Positions 16,914-26,255 of a DNA stretch of 64,000 nucleotides are shown one piece after another. The notes beneath the pieces are model-generated. The model was not told the DNA's origin. It saw nothing but the letters and a program-made list of their open reading frames with translations, and made no database searches. Position numbers and translations under genes: made by a program. Numbering within the stretch: position 1 is the stretch's first letter; each line of letters opens with the position of its first letter. This stretch comes from Thiobacillus sp. (lineage in GTDB: Bacteria; Pseudomonadota; Gammaproteobacteria; Burkholderiales; Thiobacillaceae). The stretch covers positions 173,444 through 237,443 of the forward strand of contig NZ_JADMKC010000004.1 in assembly GCF_018780105.1 (NCBI RefSeq), read 5' to 3'.

Positions 16914-19900
16914 CTATTGAGGTGAGGAATGTTTGCGGTAATTCGTGGCGTAATACAGCACCGGGATCACCACCAGAGTAAGCAGGGTGGAGACGAAGAT
17001 ACCGAATATCAAGGACACTGCGAGCCCTGAAAAAATCGGGTCGTCGAGTATGAAAAAGGCCCCCATCATGGCGGCAGCGCCGGTCAGCACGATCGGCTTG
17101 GCGCGGGTGGCGCCGGCCTGGATCACCGCTTCCTGAAAGTCCATTCCGGCATCGACCTGTTGGTTGATGAAGTCGACCAGCAGGATGGAGTTGCGCACGA
17201 TGATGCCGGCCAGCGCGATCATGCCGATCATCGAGGTGGCGGTGAACTGCACGCCGAGCAGCGCGTGGCCGGGCATCACGCCGATGACGGTGAGCGGAAT
17301 CGGCGCCATGATGATGAGCGGCGTGAGGTAGCTCTTGAACTGGGCGACCACCAGGATGTAGATCAGCATCAGGCCGACCGCGTAGGCGATGCCCATGTCG
17401 CGGAAGGTCTCGTAGGTCACCTGCCATTCGCCGTCCCATTTGAGCGCGAAGCCGCTATAGGGGTCGTCGGGCTGCTTGATGAAATATTCCGCCAGCGTGC
17501 CGCCTTCCTTCAGCGCTTTGCCGTTGAGGTCGCCGCGCATTTCGAACAGGCCATATAGCGGCGAATCGAGCGCGCCGCCGGTGTCGCCGACGACGAACAC
17601 CACCGGCAGCAAGTCCTTGTGATAGATGGTCTTTTCGCGCGTGCCGGGAAGGATCTCGACCAGTTCGGACAGCGGGACGAGGTGGCCGTCGTTGCCGCGC
17701 ACGGTGAGCTTCAGCAGTTCGTCGAGGCTGCTCAGGCGTTCCGGCGGCAGGGTGATGCGCACCGGGACTTCGTATTTGGCGCCGCTGCCGTGGATCGGCG
17801 TGACGTTCTCGCCCGACAGCCCCATCTTCATCGCGGCGACGATATCTTTCTGCGCCACGCCCGCCATCGCGGCCTTGTTCTGCAGCACGCGCAGCACGAA
17901 GCGCTGGGCGTCGTCCTCCACCGTGTCGTCGATGGCGACGATGCCTTCGGATTGCTCGAACACGCCGCGTACCTGCTTGGCAACGGCGATTTGCGCGTCG
18001 TAGTCGGGGCCGTAGATCTCGGCAACGATGGGCGACATCACCGGCGGGCCGGGCGGTACTTCGACGACTTTGACGTCGGCGCCATGTTTTTTTGCGATGG
18101 CTTCGACGGTCGGGCGGATGCCCTGTGCGATGGCGTGGCTTTTGCGGTCGCGCAGATGCTTGTCGACCAGGTTGACCTGCAGGTCGCCGATTTCGGGGCC
18201 GCTGCGCAAATAGTACTGGCGCACCAGTCCGTTGAAATTGATCGGCGCCGCGGTACCGGCATAGGCCTGGTAGTCGGTGACTTCCGGCAGCGCGGCGACC
18301 GCTGTCCCCATTTCAGCGAGCACCTGCGCGGTTTTCTCCAGCGGCGTGCCGACCGGCATGTCGACGATGATCTGGAATTCCGACTTGTTGTCGAACGGCA
18401 GCATTTTCATGATCACCAGCTGCACCACCGGCAACGCGACCGAGATCAGGATGGCCAGCCCGATGCCGAGCCATAGCAAGCGGCGCGAGCGCATGCCGGT
18501 TGCGCCGCGCAAAAACGGGGTGAGGCGGGTGCGGAACAGGGCGAGCAGTTTGTCATCGCCGTCGTGCCCGGCATGCGCCTCCTGTTTGATCAGTTTCAGC
18601 GCCAGCCATGGGGTGACGATGAAGGCGATGGCGAGCGAGATCAGCATGCCGATCGAGGCATTGATCGGGATCGGGCTCATGTACGGCCCCATCAGGCCGG
18701 AGACGAAGGCCATCGGCAGCAGCGCGGCAATGACGGTCAGGGTGGCGAGAATGGTTGGGCCGCCGACCTCATCGACCGCGCGCGGGATGATCGCCTCGAG
18801 TCCATCGTGGTCCAGCTTCATGCGGCGATGGATGTTCTCCACCACCACGATGGCGTCGTCGACCAGAATGCCGATCGAGAAAATCAGCGCGAACAGCGAC
18901 ACCCGGTTGAGCGTGAAACCCCACGCCCACGAAGCGAACAGGGTGGCGGCCAGGGTCAGCAATACCGCCGCGCCGACGATCAGCGCTTCGCGCTTGCCGA
19001 TGGCGAACAGCACCAGCAGCACTACCGAGGCGGTGGCGAAGATCAGTTTCTGGATCAGTTTTTTGGCCTTGTCGTCTGCCGTGGCACCGTAGTTGCGGGT
19101 GACGCTGGCCTCGACGCCTTCGGGCAGCACGCTGTTTTGCAGCGCATTGACGCGCGCGATGACTTTCTCCGCAACCTCTACCGCGTTTTCGCCCGGTTTC
19201 TTGGAGATCGCCAGGGTGACGGCGGGAAAAGTCTGCCCTTTGTCGGCCTGATGTGCACTGCCCGTGCCGGGGCCGTTCCAGACGTAGTTCGCCGGCTGGT
19301 CGGGACCGGCGGCGATGGTGGCGATGTCGCTCATGTAGACCGGCCGCCCTTGCGCCACGCCGACGACCAGCTGTTTCACGTCGTCGGCGCCCGCCAGGAA
19401 GGTGCCGGTCTGGACGAGGATTTCCTGATTGTTCGACACCAGCGTGCCGGACGGCTGCGCGGCGTTGGACACCTGCAGGGCATCTCGGATGTCCTTGGCC
19501 GAGACGTTGAAGGCCGCCATGCGGTCGGGGTCCATCATCACCCGCACGACTCGCCCGGGGCCGCCGACGGTGGTGACTTCGCGCGTTCCCGCGATGCGCT
19601 TCAACTCCGTTTCCGCGGCGTGTGCTGCCTGTTCGAGTTCGAACGCGCCGCGCGCCGGGTCGCGGGTCCACAGGGTCACGGTGACGATGGGCACGTCGTC
19701 GATGCCGAGCGGCTTGATGATGGGCTCGCCGACCCCGAGTTCGGGCGAGACCCAGTCGCGGTTGGCCTGGATGGTGTCGTACAGCCGCACCAGCGCCTGG
19801 GTGCGGTCCTGCCCCACCAGATACTGCACGGTCAGCACCGCCATGCCGGGCTTGGACACCGAGTAGATGTGCTCGATGCCGGCGATCTGCGACAGCACCT

Positions 19901-20123
19901 GCTCGGCCGGTGTGGCCACCAGCGCCTCCACATCCTTTGCCGAGGCGCCGGGGAAGGGGATGAACACGTTGGCCATGGTCACGTTGATCTGCGGCTCTTC
20001 TTCGCGCGGCGTGACCAGAATGGCGAACAGCCCCAGCAAGGCCGCGATCAGGGCGATCAGCGGCGTCAGCTGGGAAGTGAGGAAAAAGCGGGCGATGCGT
20101 CCGGAGGGTCCCATGCGCGTCAC
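16914..20123 (-). CDS. RND efflux transporter permease (AcrB-like superfamily)
   Basis: A 1069-residue inner-membrane RND pump with the usual duplication: TM1 near 15-35, a large periplasmic loop, TM2-6 at about 370-520, TM7 near 570, a second loop and TM8-12 at the C-terminus. TM4 carries the proton-relay pair VDDAIVVVEN. The substrate is not evident. It does not show the CzcA/CusA signature of the other RND pump in this window and belongs to the AcrB-type group. Adaptor and pump are adjacent, but no outer-membrane channel gene follows, so a channel would have to be borrowed. Likely co-transcribed with DUF2892 and rhodanese. Confidence 0.93.
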   Translation of the reverse strand: MTRMGPSGRIARFFLTSQLTPLIALIAALLGLFAILVTPREEEPQINVTMANVFIPFPGASAKDVEALVATPAEQVLSQIAGIEHIYSVSKPGMAVLTVQYLVGQDRTQALVRLYDTIQANRDWVSPELGVGEPIIKPLGIDDVPIVTVTLWTRDPARGAFELEQAAHAAETELKRIAGTREVTTVGGPGRVVRVMMDPDRMAAFNVSAKDIRDALQVSNAAQPSGTLVSNNQEILVQTGTFLAGADDVKQLVVGVAQGRPVYMSDIATIAAGPDQPANYVWNGPGTGSAHQADKGQTFPAVTLAISKKPGENAVEVAEKVIARVNALQNSVLPEGVEASVTRNYGATADDKAKKLIQKLIFATASVVLLVLFAIGKREALIVGAAVLLTLAATLFASWAWGFTLNRVSLFALIFSIGILVDDAIVVVENIHRRMKLDHDGLEAIIPRAVDEVGGPTILATLTVIAALLPMAFVSGLMGPYMSPIPINASIGMLISLAIAFIVTPWLALKLIKQEAHAGHDGDDKLLALFRTRLTPFLRGATGMRSRRLLWLGIGLAILISVALPVVQLVIMKMLPFDNKSEFQIIVDMPVGTPLEKTAQVLAEMGTAVAALPEVTDYQAYAGTAAPINFNGLVRQYYLRSGPEIGDLQVNLVDKHLRDRKSHAIAQGIRPTVEAIAKKHGADVKVVEVPPGPPVMSPIVAEIYGPDYDAQIAVAKQVRGVFEQSEGIVAIDDTVEDDAQRFVLRVLQNKAAMAGVAQKDIVAAMKMGLSGENVTPIHGSGAKYEVPVRITLPPERLSSLDELLKLTVRGNDGHLVPLSELVEILPGTREKTIYHKDLLPVVFVVGDTGGALDSPLYGLFEMRGDLNGKALKEGGTLAEYFIKQPDDPYSGFALKWDGEWQVTYETFRDMGIAYAVGLMLIYILVVAQFKSYLTPLIIMAPIPLTVIGVMPGHALLGVQFTATSMIGMIALAGIIVRNSILLVDFINQQVDAGMDFQEAVIQAGATRAKPIVLTGAAAMMGAFFILDDPIFSGLAVSLIFGIFVSTLLTLVVIPVLYYATNYRKHSSPQ

Positions 20124-20126
20124 CGA

Positions 20127-21179
20127 TCAGTTTTGAGGGGCGTTGGCAGGGCTTTTGGCGTAGATGCCGGCTTTGACCGCTTCCAGCGCGATGATTTCGC
20201 CCGGGTTCAGGCCGGCCAGCACTTCAACCTGACCGCTTGCATCCGGCGTGCCGAGACGCACCTGACGCAGGCTGACGTGATCGCCTTTCACCACGTAGAC
20301 GGCCGTGATCTCGGAACGCCGCACCAGCGCGCTCGCCGGAATACTGAGCTTGCGGGCCTTGCCCATTGCAAAATGCGCACGCGCGAACATGCCGGGAATC
20401 ACGCCTTCGAGGTTGGCCGGCATGTTGAGGCGCACCTTGACCGTGTGGGTGGCGGTGTCGGCCGACGGCAGCACGGTCACGCCGGTGGCCTCGATCCATT
20501 TGTTGAGCGAGGGGATTTCCACCGCAACCGTGGCCGCGGTTCTGACGTCGGCCAGCTTGTATTGCGGAATGCTCGCAATGACCCGCATGTCTTTCGGGTC
20601 GAAGCCGGTCATCAGCGGCTTGCCGGGCGTCACGGACTCGCCCACTTCGACCAGGCGGGCGGAAACCACCCCGGAAAAAGGCGCGACGATGGTGGTGTAG
20701 CTGGACAGTGCGGTCGACTGTCCGACGCCGGCGCGCGCGGCGAGCGCGGCCGCTTCGGCGGCACGATAGTCGGACGTGGCGCGGTCAAGCGCGGCCTGGC
20801 TGATGAATTTTTGCTGGAAGAGCTGTTTCTGGCGTTCGTAATTGGCACGCGCATTGGTCAGATTGGCGCTGGCCTGAGCCACTTGCGCCTGGCTGCCCGC
20901 AACCGCAGAGGACAACTCCTGTGCCGAGAGGCGGATCAGCACTGCGCCCGCCTTGACCGTATCCCCAGCATCGAAATTGACCGCCACCACGCGCCCCGAT
21001 ACCTGGGCGGTGAGCGTCGATTGCTTGACCGCCTCGACCACTGCTTCGGTGGAATAGCCGCTGGCCGCAGTTCGGTATTGCACCGGCGCGACAGCAAACG
21101 GCAGGGCGGCCCAGGTTGCCTGGGCCGGCAGCAGGGCGCAGGCGTACAAAAACAAACGGGCGGGACTCAATGCAGGCAC
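20127..21179 (-). CDS. RND efflux periplasmic adaptor (membrane fusion protein)
   Basis: A 350-residue HlyD/AcrA-type adaptor with a signal peptide (cleavage after about residue 24, ATWAALP). Lipoyl halves are recognisable as AQVSGRVVAVNFDAGDTVKAGAVLIRL near residue 60 and TIVAPFSGVVSARLVEVGESVTPG near 170, with a short alpha-hairpin between them. It would bridge the pump encoded 3 bases downstream to an outer-membrane channel. It is the first gene of the operon; its upstream region holds the inverted repeat at 21203-21218. Confidence 0.92.
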   Translation of the reverse strand: MPALSPARLFLYACALLPAQATWAALPFAVAPVQYRTAASGYSTEAVVEAVKQSTLTAQVSGRVVAVNFDAGDTVKAGAVLIRLSAQELSSAVAGSQAQVAQASANLTNARANYERQKQLFQQKFISQAALDRATSDYRAAEAAALAARAGVGQSTALSSYTTIVAPFSGVVSARLVEVGESVTPGKPLMTGFDPKDMRVIASIPQYKLADVRTAATVAVEIPSLNKWIEATGVTVLPSADTATHTVKVRLNMPANLEGVIPGMFARAHFAMGKARKLSIPASALVRRSEITAVYVVKGDHVSLRQVRLGTPDASGQVEVLAGLNPGEIIALEAVKAGIYAKSPANAPQN

Positions 21180-21202
21180 GGACGACTCTCCTGAAACTGT
21201 CT

Positions 21203-21218
21203 ATTAGAATACGCTAAT
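21203..21218. promoter_or_regulatory. Candidate ArsR operator upstream of the RND operon
   Basis: ATTAG-N6-CTAAT is a perfect 5-bp-arm inverted repeat in an AT-rich patch (21203-21232) that stands out from the G+C-rich surroundings, 24 bases upstream of the adaptor start. A similar ATTAG...CTAAT pair occurs next to the ArsR gene's own promoter region (21874-21904). Short AT-rich palindromes are typical of ArsR-family sites; binding is inferred. Confidence 0.45.
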
Positions 21219-21370
21219 TAACTATTATTATCAATTGCTTGTGCTTGTTTTTCAGCCTTGCGGTGGCGCAAGGCGCTGCCAGTATGCGCTACAAGCGCGC
21301 ACCTAGCCACTCTGTCTCATGGTGCGTTTGTGCTCTGTTCCGTGTAGGTAAACTGTGCCTTGCGGCAATA

Positions 21371-21407
21371 AAAAAGACCCGGTACGCCAGCGCGTCCGGG
21401 TCTTTCT
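21371..21407 (-). terminator. Intrinsic terminator downstream of the ArsR gene
   Basis: A 10-bp perfect stem, AAAGACCCGG (21373-21382) with CCGGGTCTTT (21396-21405), flanked by an A-run on the left. On the minus strand this gives a hairpin followed by a T-run, 15 bases after the arsR stop. It separates the regulator from the RND operon that lies beyond it on the same strand. Confidence 0.8.
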
Positions 21408-21419
21408 GTGTGCGGGGGA

Positions 21420-21743
21420 TTACTTGGTGAAACCGCAGAAAACGTCGCGCATCATCCCCAGCAATTTGAGCGTGCGGGTGTCGCCTACCCGGTAAAACAC
21501 CCGGTTGGCATCCTTGCGGGTACGCAATACGCCCTTGTCGCGCAGGATGGCCAAGTGCTGGGAAATGTTGCTTTGCGACGTGCCGACATGGTCGACGATA
21601 TCCTGCACGCTGACTTCCTTGTCGCCCAGCACGCAGAGGATTTTCAGGCGCAGGGGGTGCGACATGGCCTTCATTGCGCGCGACGCCTGCTCGATGTGTT
21701 CGTCCTTGTCCATCAGGTCCACTTCGTCCCACTCTGCTGCCAT
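21420..21743 (-). CDS. ArsR-family regulator with BigR/SqrR/HlyU-like cysteine pair
   Basis: A 107-residue winged-helix repressor. The DNA-recognition helix is in VGTSQSNISQHLAILRDKGVL. Only two cysteines occur, Cys37 (ILCVLG) and Cys103 (DVFCGF), 66 residues apart, which is the spacing of the sulfide/persulfide or redox sensors BigR, SqrR and HlyU. The metal-binding CxC of classical ArsR is absent. I chose ATG 21743, with AAGG 8 bases upstream, over a start 27 codons earlier. It lies upstream of and co-directional with the RND/DUF2892/rhodanese operon, separated by a terminator, and diverges from gpmI. Confidence 0.88.
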   Translation of the reverse strand: MAAEWDEVDLMDKDEHIEQASRAMKAMSHPLRLKILCVLGDKEVSVQDIVDHVGTSQSNISQHLAILRDKGVLRTRKDANRVFYRVGDTRTLKLLGMMRDVFCGFTK

Positions 21744-21873
21744 ATTCGTTACCTTGTTCCCGTTCGTGTAGTACTCTTGATGCGCGGTGATTTCCTGGAA
21801 AGGCCTTGGAAAATTTACGGCCAAACGCCCATTGTCGAGCTGAAAACTGCCCCGATTTGATGGGCTGCGTATA

Positions 21874-21904
21874 GATTAGAAATCATGCATATATTAAACT
21901 AATC
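21874..21904. promoter_or_regulatory. AT-rich inverted repeat in the arsR-gpmI intergenic region
   Basis: GATTAG (21874-21879) and CTAATC (21899-21904) form 6-bp inverted arms around an AT-rich centre between the divergent arsR and gpmI genes. The arms share ATTAG/CTAAT with the site at 21203-21218, suggesting autoregulation by the ArsR protein. No convincing -35/-10 pair was found. Confidence 0.35.
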
Positions 21905-21938
21905 CCACAAAAACGAGTTAGGCAATAGAAATTTCTTC

Positions 21939-23480
21939 ATGAAGACCACGCCGGTTCTCCTCATCATTCTCGATGGTTTTGGCTGTCGCGCCGAGCGCGC
22001 CGACAATGCGATCGCGCAGGCTGACAAGCCCAATTTCGATCGCCTGTGGAAAGAAAATCCCCACACCCTGATTCACGCATCGGAGTCGGAAGTGGGGCTG
22101 CCCAAGGGGCAAATGGGGAACTCCGAGGTGGGGCATCTGAATATCGGTGCGGGACGCGTGGTGTATCAGGAATTTACCCGTATCGACCGGGCGATCGAAT
22201 CGGGCTATTTTTTCACCAACCCGGCGCTGCTGAATGCCATCCATCTGGCGCGGGACAACAACAAGACGCTGCATATCCTGGGGCTGCTGTCGGATGGCGG
22301 CGTGCATAGCCACGAATTGCATTTCCATGCCTTGCTGGAACTGGCAGCGCGACAAGGGCTGCACAAAGTGTGTTTGCACGTATTTGTGGATGGCCGGGAT
22401 ACGCCGCCGAAAAGCGCCGAAATCTATCTGCGCCGGCTGAGCGAAAAAATCGAACAGACCGGGGTCGGGCATATCGCGTCGATGATTGGCCGTTATTACG
22501 CCATGGATCGCGACCGTCGCTGGCAGCGGGTTCAGGCGGCCTACGACCTGCTGACGCTGGGGCGTGCCGAGTTTCTCGCCGACTCTCCGCTGGCCGGCCT
22601 TGAAGCGGCATACGCACGCGGTGAATCGGATGAGTTCGTGAAGGCGACGGCCATCGCTTCGCCGGACGGCAAGCCGGTCAAGATGGAAGATGGCGATTCG
22701 GTCGTGTTCCTCAATTTCCGCTCCGACCGCGCACGCCAGTTGTCGCGGCCGTTCATCGAGCCTGATTTCTGTGAGTTCGAGCGCGAGGTCACCCCGCGTC
22801 TGGCAACCTATTGCACCCTGACCGGCTATAGTGATGATTTCGTGGTGTCGGTGGCTTTTCCGCCCGAGCGGATCAAGAACGGCCTGGGCGAATATCTCGC
22901 CAATAGGGGACTGCGACAGTTGCGGATTGCCGAAACCGAGAAATACCCCCACGTCACCTTCTTTTTCAACGGTGGCGAGGAAGCTTCCTTTCCCGGTGAA
23001 GACCGCGTGCTGGTGCCCTCGCCGGACGTGGCCACGTACGATCTGAAGCCCGAGATGAGCGCGTATGAGGTCACCGACAAACTGGTCGCGGCAATCGAGG
23101 GCAAGCAGTACGACCTCATCGTCTGCAACTTTGCCAATCCGGATATGGTCGGGCACTCCGGCAACCTGCAGGCGGCCATCAAGGCGATCGAGACCGTCGA
23201 TGTCTGTCTGGGTAAGGTCGTCGCGGCCCAGCGCGCGCGCGGCGGCGAAGTGCTGGTGACGGCCGATCACGGCAATGCCGAATTGATGCTCGATCCAGTC
23301 ACCGGCCAGGCGCATACCGCGCATACCTTGAACCTGGTGCCGCTGATCTACGTTGGGCGGCGGCATGCCAGCCTGGCTGAAACCGGTGCACTCGAAGACA
23401 TCAGCCCCACGCTGCTGAAAATGATGGGATTGCCGCAGCCTGCCGAAATGACCGGTGAAGCCCTGGTTCGTTTTGAGTAA
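21939..23480 (+). CDS. gpmI: 2,3-bisphosphoglycerate-independent phosphoglycerate mutase
   Basis: A 513-residue GpmI, the manganese enzyme interconverting 3- and 2-phosphoglycerate in glycolysis/gluconeogenesis. Metal-binding Asp12 (LDGFG) and the phosphorylated Ser62 (GQMGNSEVGH) are at the canonical positions. The HVFVDGRDTPP and VTADHGNAE motifs of the alkaline-phosphatase superfamily fold are intact. It heads a gpmI-envC-ctpA transcription unit; this three-gene order is common in proteobacteria. Confidence 0.97.
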   Translation: MKTTPVLLIILDGFGCRAERADNAIAQADKPNFDRLWKENPHTLIHASESEVGLPKGQMGNSEVGHLNIGAGRVVYQEFTRIDRAIESGYFFTNPALLNAIHLARDNNKTLHILGLLSDGGVHSHELHFHALLELAARQGLHKVCLHVFVDGRDTPPKSAEIYLRRLSEKIEQTGVGHIASMIGRYYAMDRDRRWQRVQAAYDLLTLGRAEFLADSPLAGLEAAYARGESDEFVKATAIASPDGKPVKMEDGDSVVFLNFRSDRARQLSRPFIEPDFCEFEREVTPRLATYCTLTGYSDDFVVSVAFPPERIKNGLGEYLANRGLRQLRIAETEKYPHVTFFFNGGEEASFPGEDRVLVPSPDVATYDLKPEMSAYEVTDKLVAAIEGKQYDLIVCNFANPDMVGHSGNLQAAIKAIETVDVCLGKVVAAQRARGGEVLVTADHGNAELMLDPVTGQAHTAHTLNLVPLIYVGRRHASLAETGALEDISPTLLKMMGLPQPAEMTGEALVRFE

Positions 23481-24747
23481 ACCCCAGGCGGCTGCCTTCC
23501 GCCACCTGCTCTTGCTGGCCTTGTGCTGGCCGCTGTGTGTTGGCGCCAATCAGGTCGATCGCACGCAATCCGAGTTGAAGGCGCTCAAACAGCGCCTCGA
23601 TACCCTGCAGCAGGAATTCCGCAAAACCCAGACGCATCGCAAGGAAGCGGTGGATGAACTGCGCCAGTCCGAACAGGCCATCAGCAGTGGCGTTCGCCAA
23701 CTGCGTCAGCTCGACGGCGAGCGGGTGCGAACCCGGGATGAACTGCTGAGCTTGCAGCAGCAGGCCGATGCGACAGCGGCAAGCATTCGCCAGCAGCAGG
23801 CGCACCTCGCGCAGGCACTCCGCTCGGCTTACCAGCGTGGCCAGGGCGATGCGCTGAAGTTGATGCTCAATGGCGCAGACCCGAATCAGCTTGCGCGCGA
23901 TTTGCGCTACTTGTCGCATGTGTCGCGTGCCCAGCACGAACAGATCGAAGCGCTGCGCGCCGAACTTGCGCAACTGGCCGCATTGCAACAGGCGGTCAGC
24001 GAGAAATCCTCCGAGTTGTCGCAGTTGCAGGCTGCGCGCGAAAGTGAGAACCGGCAATTGCTGTCAGAAAAGCGTGCGCGCGAACAGTTGCTGAGCAAGT
24101 TGTCTGTGCAGATCCAGCAGCAGCAGCGCGAGATTTCCACGCTCAAGCGTGACGAACGCAGTCTGACCCAGCTGGTTCAGCGTCTGAACCGTGTGATGGC
24201 ACAGCAGGCGGCGCGTGAAGCCGCGCGTGCCCGCGCCGCTCAGCAGGCCAAAAATGCGCAAAAATCCCGGCAGGCCGCGAAAAGTACCGGCGGTCAGCCG
24301 CGCAAGGCCGTGGCGGTCAATACTGAAACGCCGGTTGCCTTCAACTCGGGGCGCCCGTTCTCGAGCTTGAAAGGTTCATTGCGGCTGCCCGTTGCCGGGG
24401 AACTCATGAACCGCTTTGGTGCTCCGAGAGAGGGTGGCGGGGTGAGCTGGAAAGGACTTTTCATCCGGGCCGGGCAAGGCGCTGCGGTGAAGGCGATTGC
24501 TGCGGGACAAGTGGTGTTTGCCGAGTGGCTGCGCGGCTTTGGCAACCTCATAATTGTTGACCACGGCGAGGGCTATATGAGTCTGTACAGCAATAATGAA
24601 AGTCTGTATAAGCAGGTGGGCGAACGGGTTCAGCCCGGCGATCCGATTGCGGCCGTGGGCAATAGTGGCGGCCAGCCCGACACGGGTTTGTACTTCGAAA
24701 TGCGGCACCAAAGCCGTCCTGTTAATCCCCTCCTATGGGTGAAGTGA
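23455..24747 (+). CDS. envC: Murein hydrolase activator EnvC (degenerate LytM/M23 domain)
   Basis: A 430-residue periplasmic protein with a signal peptide (HLLLLALCWPLCVGA), a long coiled coil (about residues 35-250, rich in Gln/Leu/Arg) and a C-terminal LytM domain. The zinc ligands of active M23 peptidases are replaced: the expected first His and Asp positions read WKGLFI, and the H-x-H motif reads GLYFEMRH. It should therefore activate amidases during septum splitting rather than cut peptidoglycan. The GTG start at 23455 overlaps gpmI by 26 bases; a TTG at 23473 is an alternative. Confidence 0.92.
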   Translation: MKPWFVLSKPQAAAFRHLLLLALCWPLCVGANQVDRTQSELKALKQRLDTLQQEFRKTQTHRKEAVDELRQSEQAISSGVRQLRQLDGERVRTRDELLSLQQQADATAASIRQQQAHLAQALRSAYQRGQGDALKLMLNGADPNQLARDLRYLSHVSRAQHEQIEALRAELAQLAALQQAVSEKSSELSQLQAARESENRQLLSEKRAREQLLSKLSVQIQQQQREISTLKRDERSLTQLVQRLNRVMAQQAAREAARARAAQQAKNAQKSRQAAKSTGGQPRKAVAVNTETPVAFNSGRPFSSLKGSLRLPVAGELMNRFGAPREGGGVSWKGLFIRAGQGAAVKAIAAGQVVFAEWLRGFGNLIIVDHGEGYMSLYSNNESLYKQVGERVQPGDPIAAVGNSGGQPDTGLYFEMRHQSRPVNPLLWVK

Positions 24748-24748
24748 A

Positions 24749-26167
24749 ATGACACAAAAGGCGAAATTCATACTCGTCGGTCTGGCCGGCGTGATGGCTG
24801 GCGCGGCGTTAACCGTCAACCTCTCGGCAATGGCCGACAAGGATGCTGCTACAGCGCTGCCGGTCGAAGAGTTGCGCGCCTTTACCGATGTGTTTGCCCG
24901 CATCAAGAACGATTATGTCGAGCCAGTCGAAGACAAGAAGCTGATCGACGGCGCGATCAATGGCATGTTGACCGGACTGGACCCGCATTCGACTTATCTC
25001 GATGTCGAGGGCTTCAAGGACTTGCAGGTCGGGACCCAGGGCGAGTTCGGCGGTTTGGGTATCGAGGTCGGCATGGAAGACGGCTTCGTCAAGGTGGTCT
25101 CGCCAATCGAGGACACGCCCGCATTCAAGGCCGGCGTCAAACCGGGCGACCTGATCATCAAGCTCGACGATACGCCGGTGAAGGGCTTGTCGCTGAACGA
25201 TGCTGTGAAGCGGATGCGTGGCAAGCCAGGCTCGACGATCAAGTTGACCATCGCCCGCAAGGGTACGGACAAGCCCATCGTGCTGAGCCTGACCCGCGCC
25301 GTCATCAAGATCCGCAGTGTCAAATCCCAGCTGCTGGAAAACGGCTACGGTTATATCCGTGTGACGCAATTTCAGGAGCACACCGGCGAGCTGCTGGCCG
25401 ACGCACTCAACGCGCTGTACAAGGAAAACAAGGCGCCACTCAAGGGCATGATCCTGGATTTGCGCAATGATCCGGGTGGTTTGCTGAACGGCGCGGTGGC
25501 GGTGACCGCGGCTTTCGTCAAGCCCGACAGTCTGGTGGTATACACCGAAGGCCGCACCGAAGACGCCAAGATGCGCCTGACCGCGAGCCGTGAGTTTTAT
25601 CTGCGCCCGATGCAGGCGGATTACCTCGCCAAACTGCCCGAGGGCGTGAAGCAGGTGCCCATGGTGGTGCTGGTCAACAGCGGCTCTGCATCGGCATCGG
25701 AAATCGTCGCCGGTGCGTTGCAGGATCACAAACGTGCGGTGGTCATGGGAACCCGTACCTTCGGCAAGGGCTCGGTACAAACCATTCTGCCGATCGGCAA
25801 TGGTACGGCGATCAAGCTCACCACGGCCCGCTACTTCACTCCGAACGGCCGCTCCATCCAGGCCAAGGGGATTGAGCCCGATATCGTGGTGCAGGATCCG
25901 AGCCTGCCGAGCGAGGAGGAAAGCCTGGGGGTGCGCGAGGCCGATCTCGACAAGCATCTGAGCAACCCGAACGGGGGCGAGGAACCCGCCAAACCGGACA
26001 GCGAAATCAAGGCGCCGCCAGCCGGCAAGCCGGGCAAGGATGGCAAGGAAACTGCGCCAGTGAAACCGGTCACGTTGGAGCCAGGCGAGGTTGTATCGAA
26101 GAACGATTATCAAGTGAACCAGGCGCTGAATCTGCTGAAGGGCTTGCAGATTCTGCAGGGGCGGTAA
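24749..26167 (+). CDS. ctpA: C-terminal processing peptidase, S41 family
   Basis: A 472-residue tail-specific protease with an N-terminal signal/anchor (about 8-28), a PDZ domain (about residues 95-180, with EFGGLGIEV and AGVKPGDLI), and a Ser-Lys catalytic core. The nucleophile region is NSGSASASEIVAG near residue 313 and the lysine is in TFGKGSVQT near 339. A Pro/Lys-rich linker follows at about 405-440. It degrades or matures periplasmic proteins and often acts near peptidoglycan enzymes. It starts one base after the envC stop. Confidence 0.95.
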   Translation: MTQKAKFILVGLAGVMAGAALTVNLSAMADKDAATALPVEELRAFTDVFARIKNDYVEPVEDKKLIDGAINGMLTGLDPHSTYLDVEGFKDLQVGTQGEFGGLGIEVGMEDGFVKVVSPIEDTPAFKAGVKPGDLIIKLDDTPVKGLSLNDAVKRMRGKPGSTIKLTIARKGTDKPIVLSLTRAVIKIRSVKSQLLENGYGYIRVTQFQEHTGELLADALNALYKENKAPLKGMILDLRNDPGGLLNGAVAVTAAFVKPDSLVVYTEGRTEDAKMRLTASREFYLRPMQADYLAKLPEGVKQVPMVVLVNSGSASASEIVAGALQDHKRAVVMGTRTFGKGSVQTILPIGNGTAIKLTTARYFTPNGRSIQAKGIEPDIVVQDPSLPSEEESLGVREADLDKHLSNPNGGEEPAKPDSEIKAPPAGKPGKDGKETAPVKPVTLEPGEVVSKNDYQVNQALNLLKGLQILQGR

Positions 26168-26255
26168 GTTGAGCCGCTGGCTGTGGCTATAAGCGCCGCG
26201 GCTAGTCCGCTATACTGGCCCTGTAAACATCAGGCTTGGGCCTGCCAGGAGTGTT

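Noticed and set aside
18564..21194. 876-codon plus-strand frame opposite the RND pump and adaptor
   Set aside because: Composition is the reverse-complement shadow typical of G+C-rich coding DNA (His/Asp/Arg/Gly-rich), and the minus strand encodes clear RND and adaptor proteins.
21239..21430. 63-codon plus-strand frame between the RND operon and arsR
   Set aside because: It contains the arsR terminator hairpin, has no convincing ribosome-binding site and no recognisable features.
26188..26216. Possible promoter upstream of the 131-residue gene (TATACT at 26211)
   Set aside because: There is no acceptable -35 hexamer at 16-18 bases, so the match is too weak to annotate.
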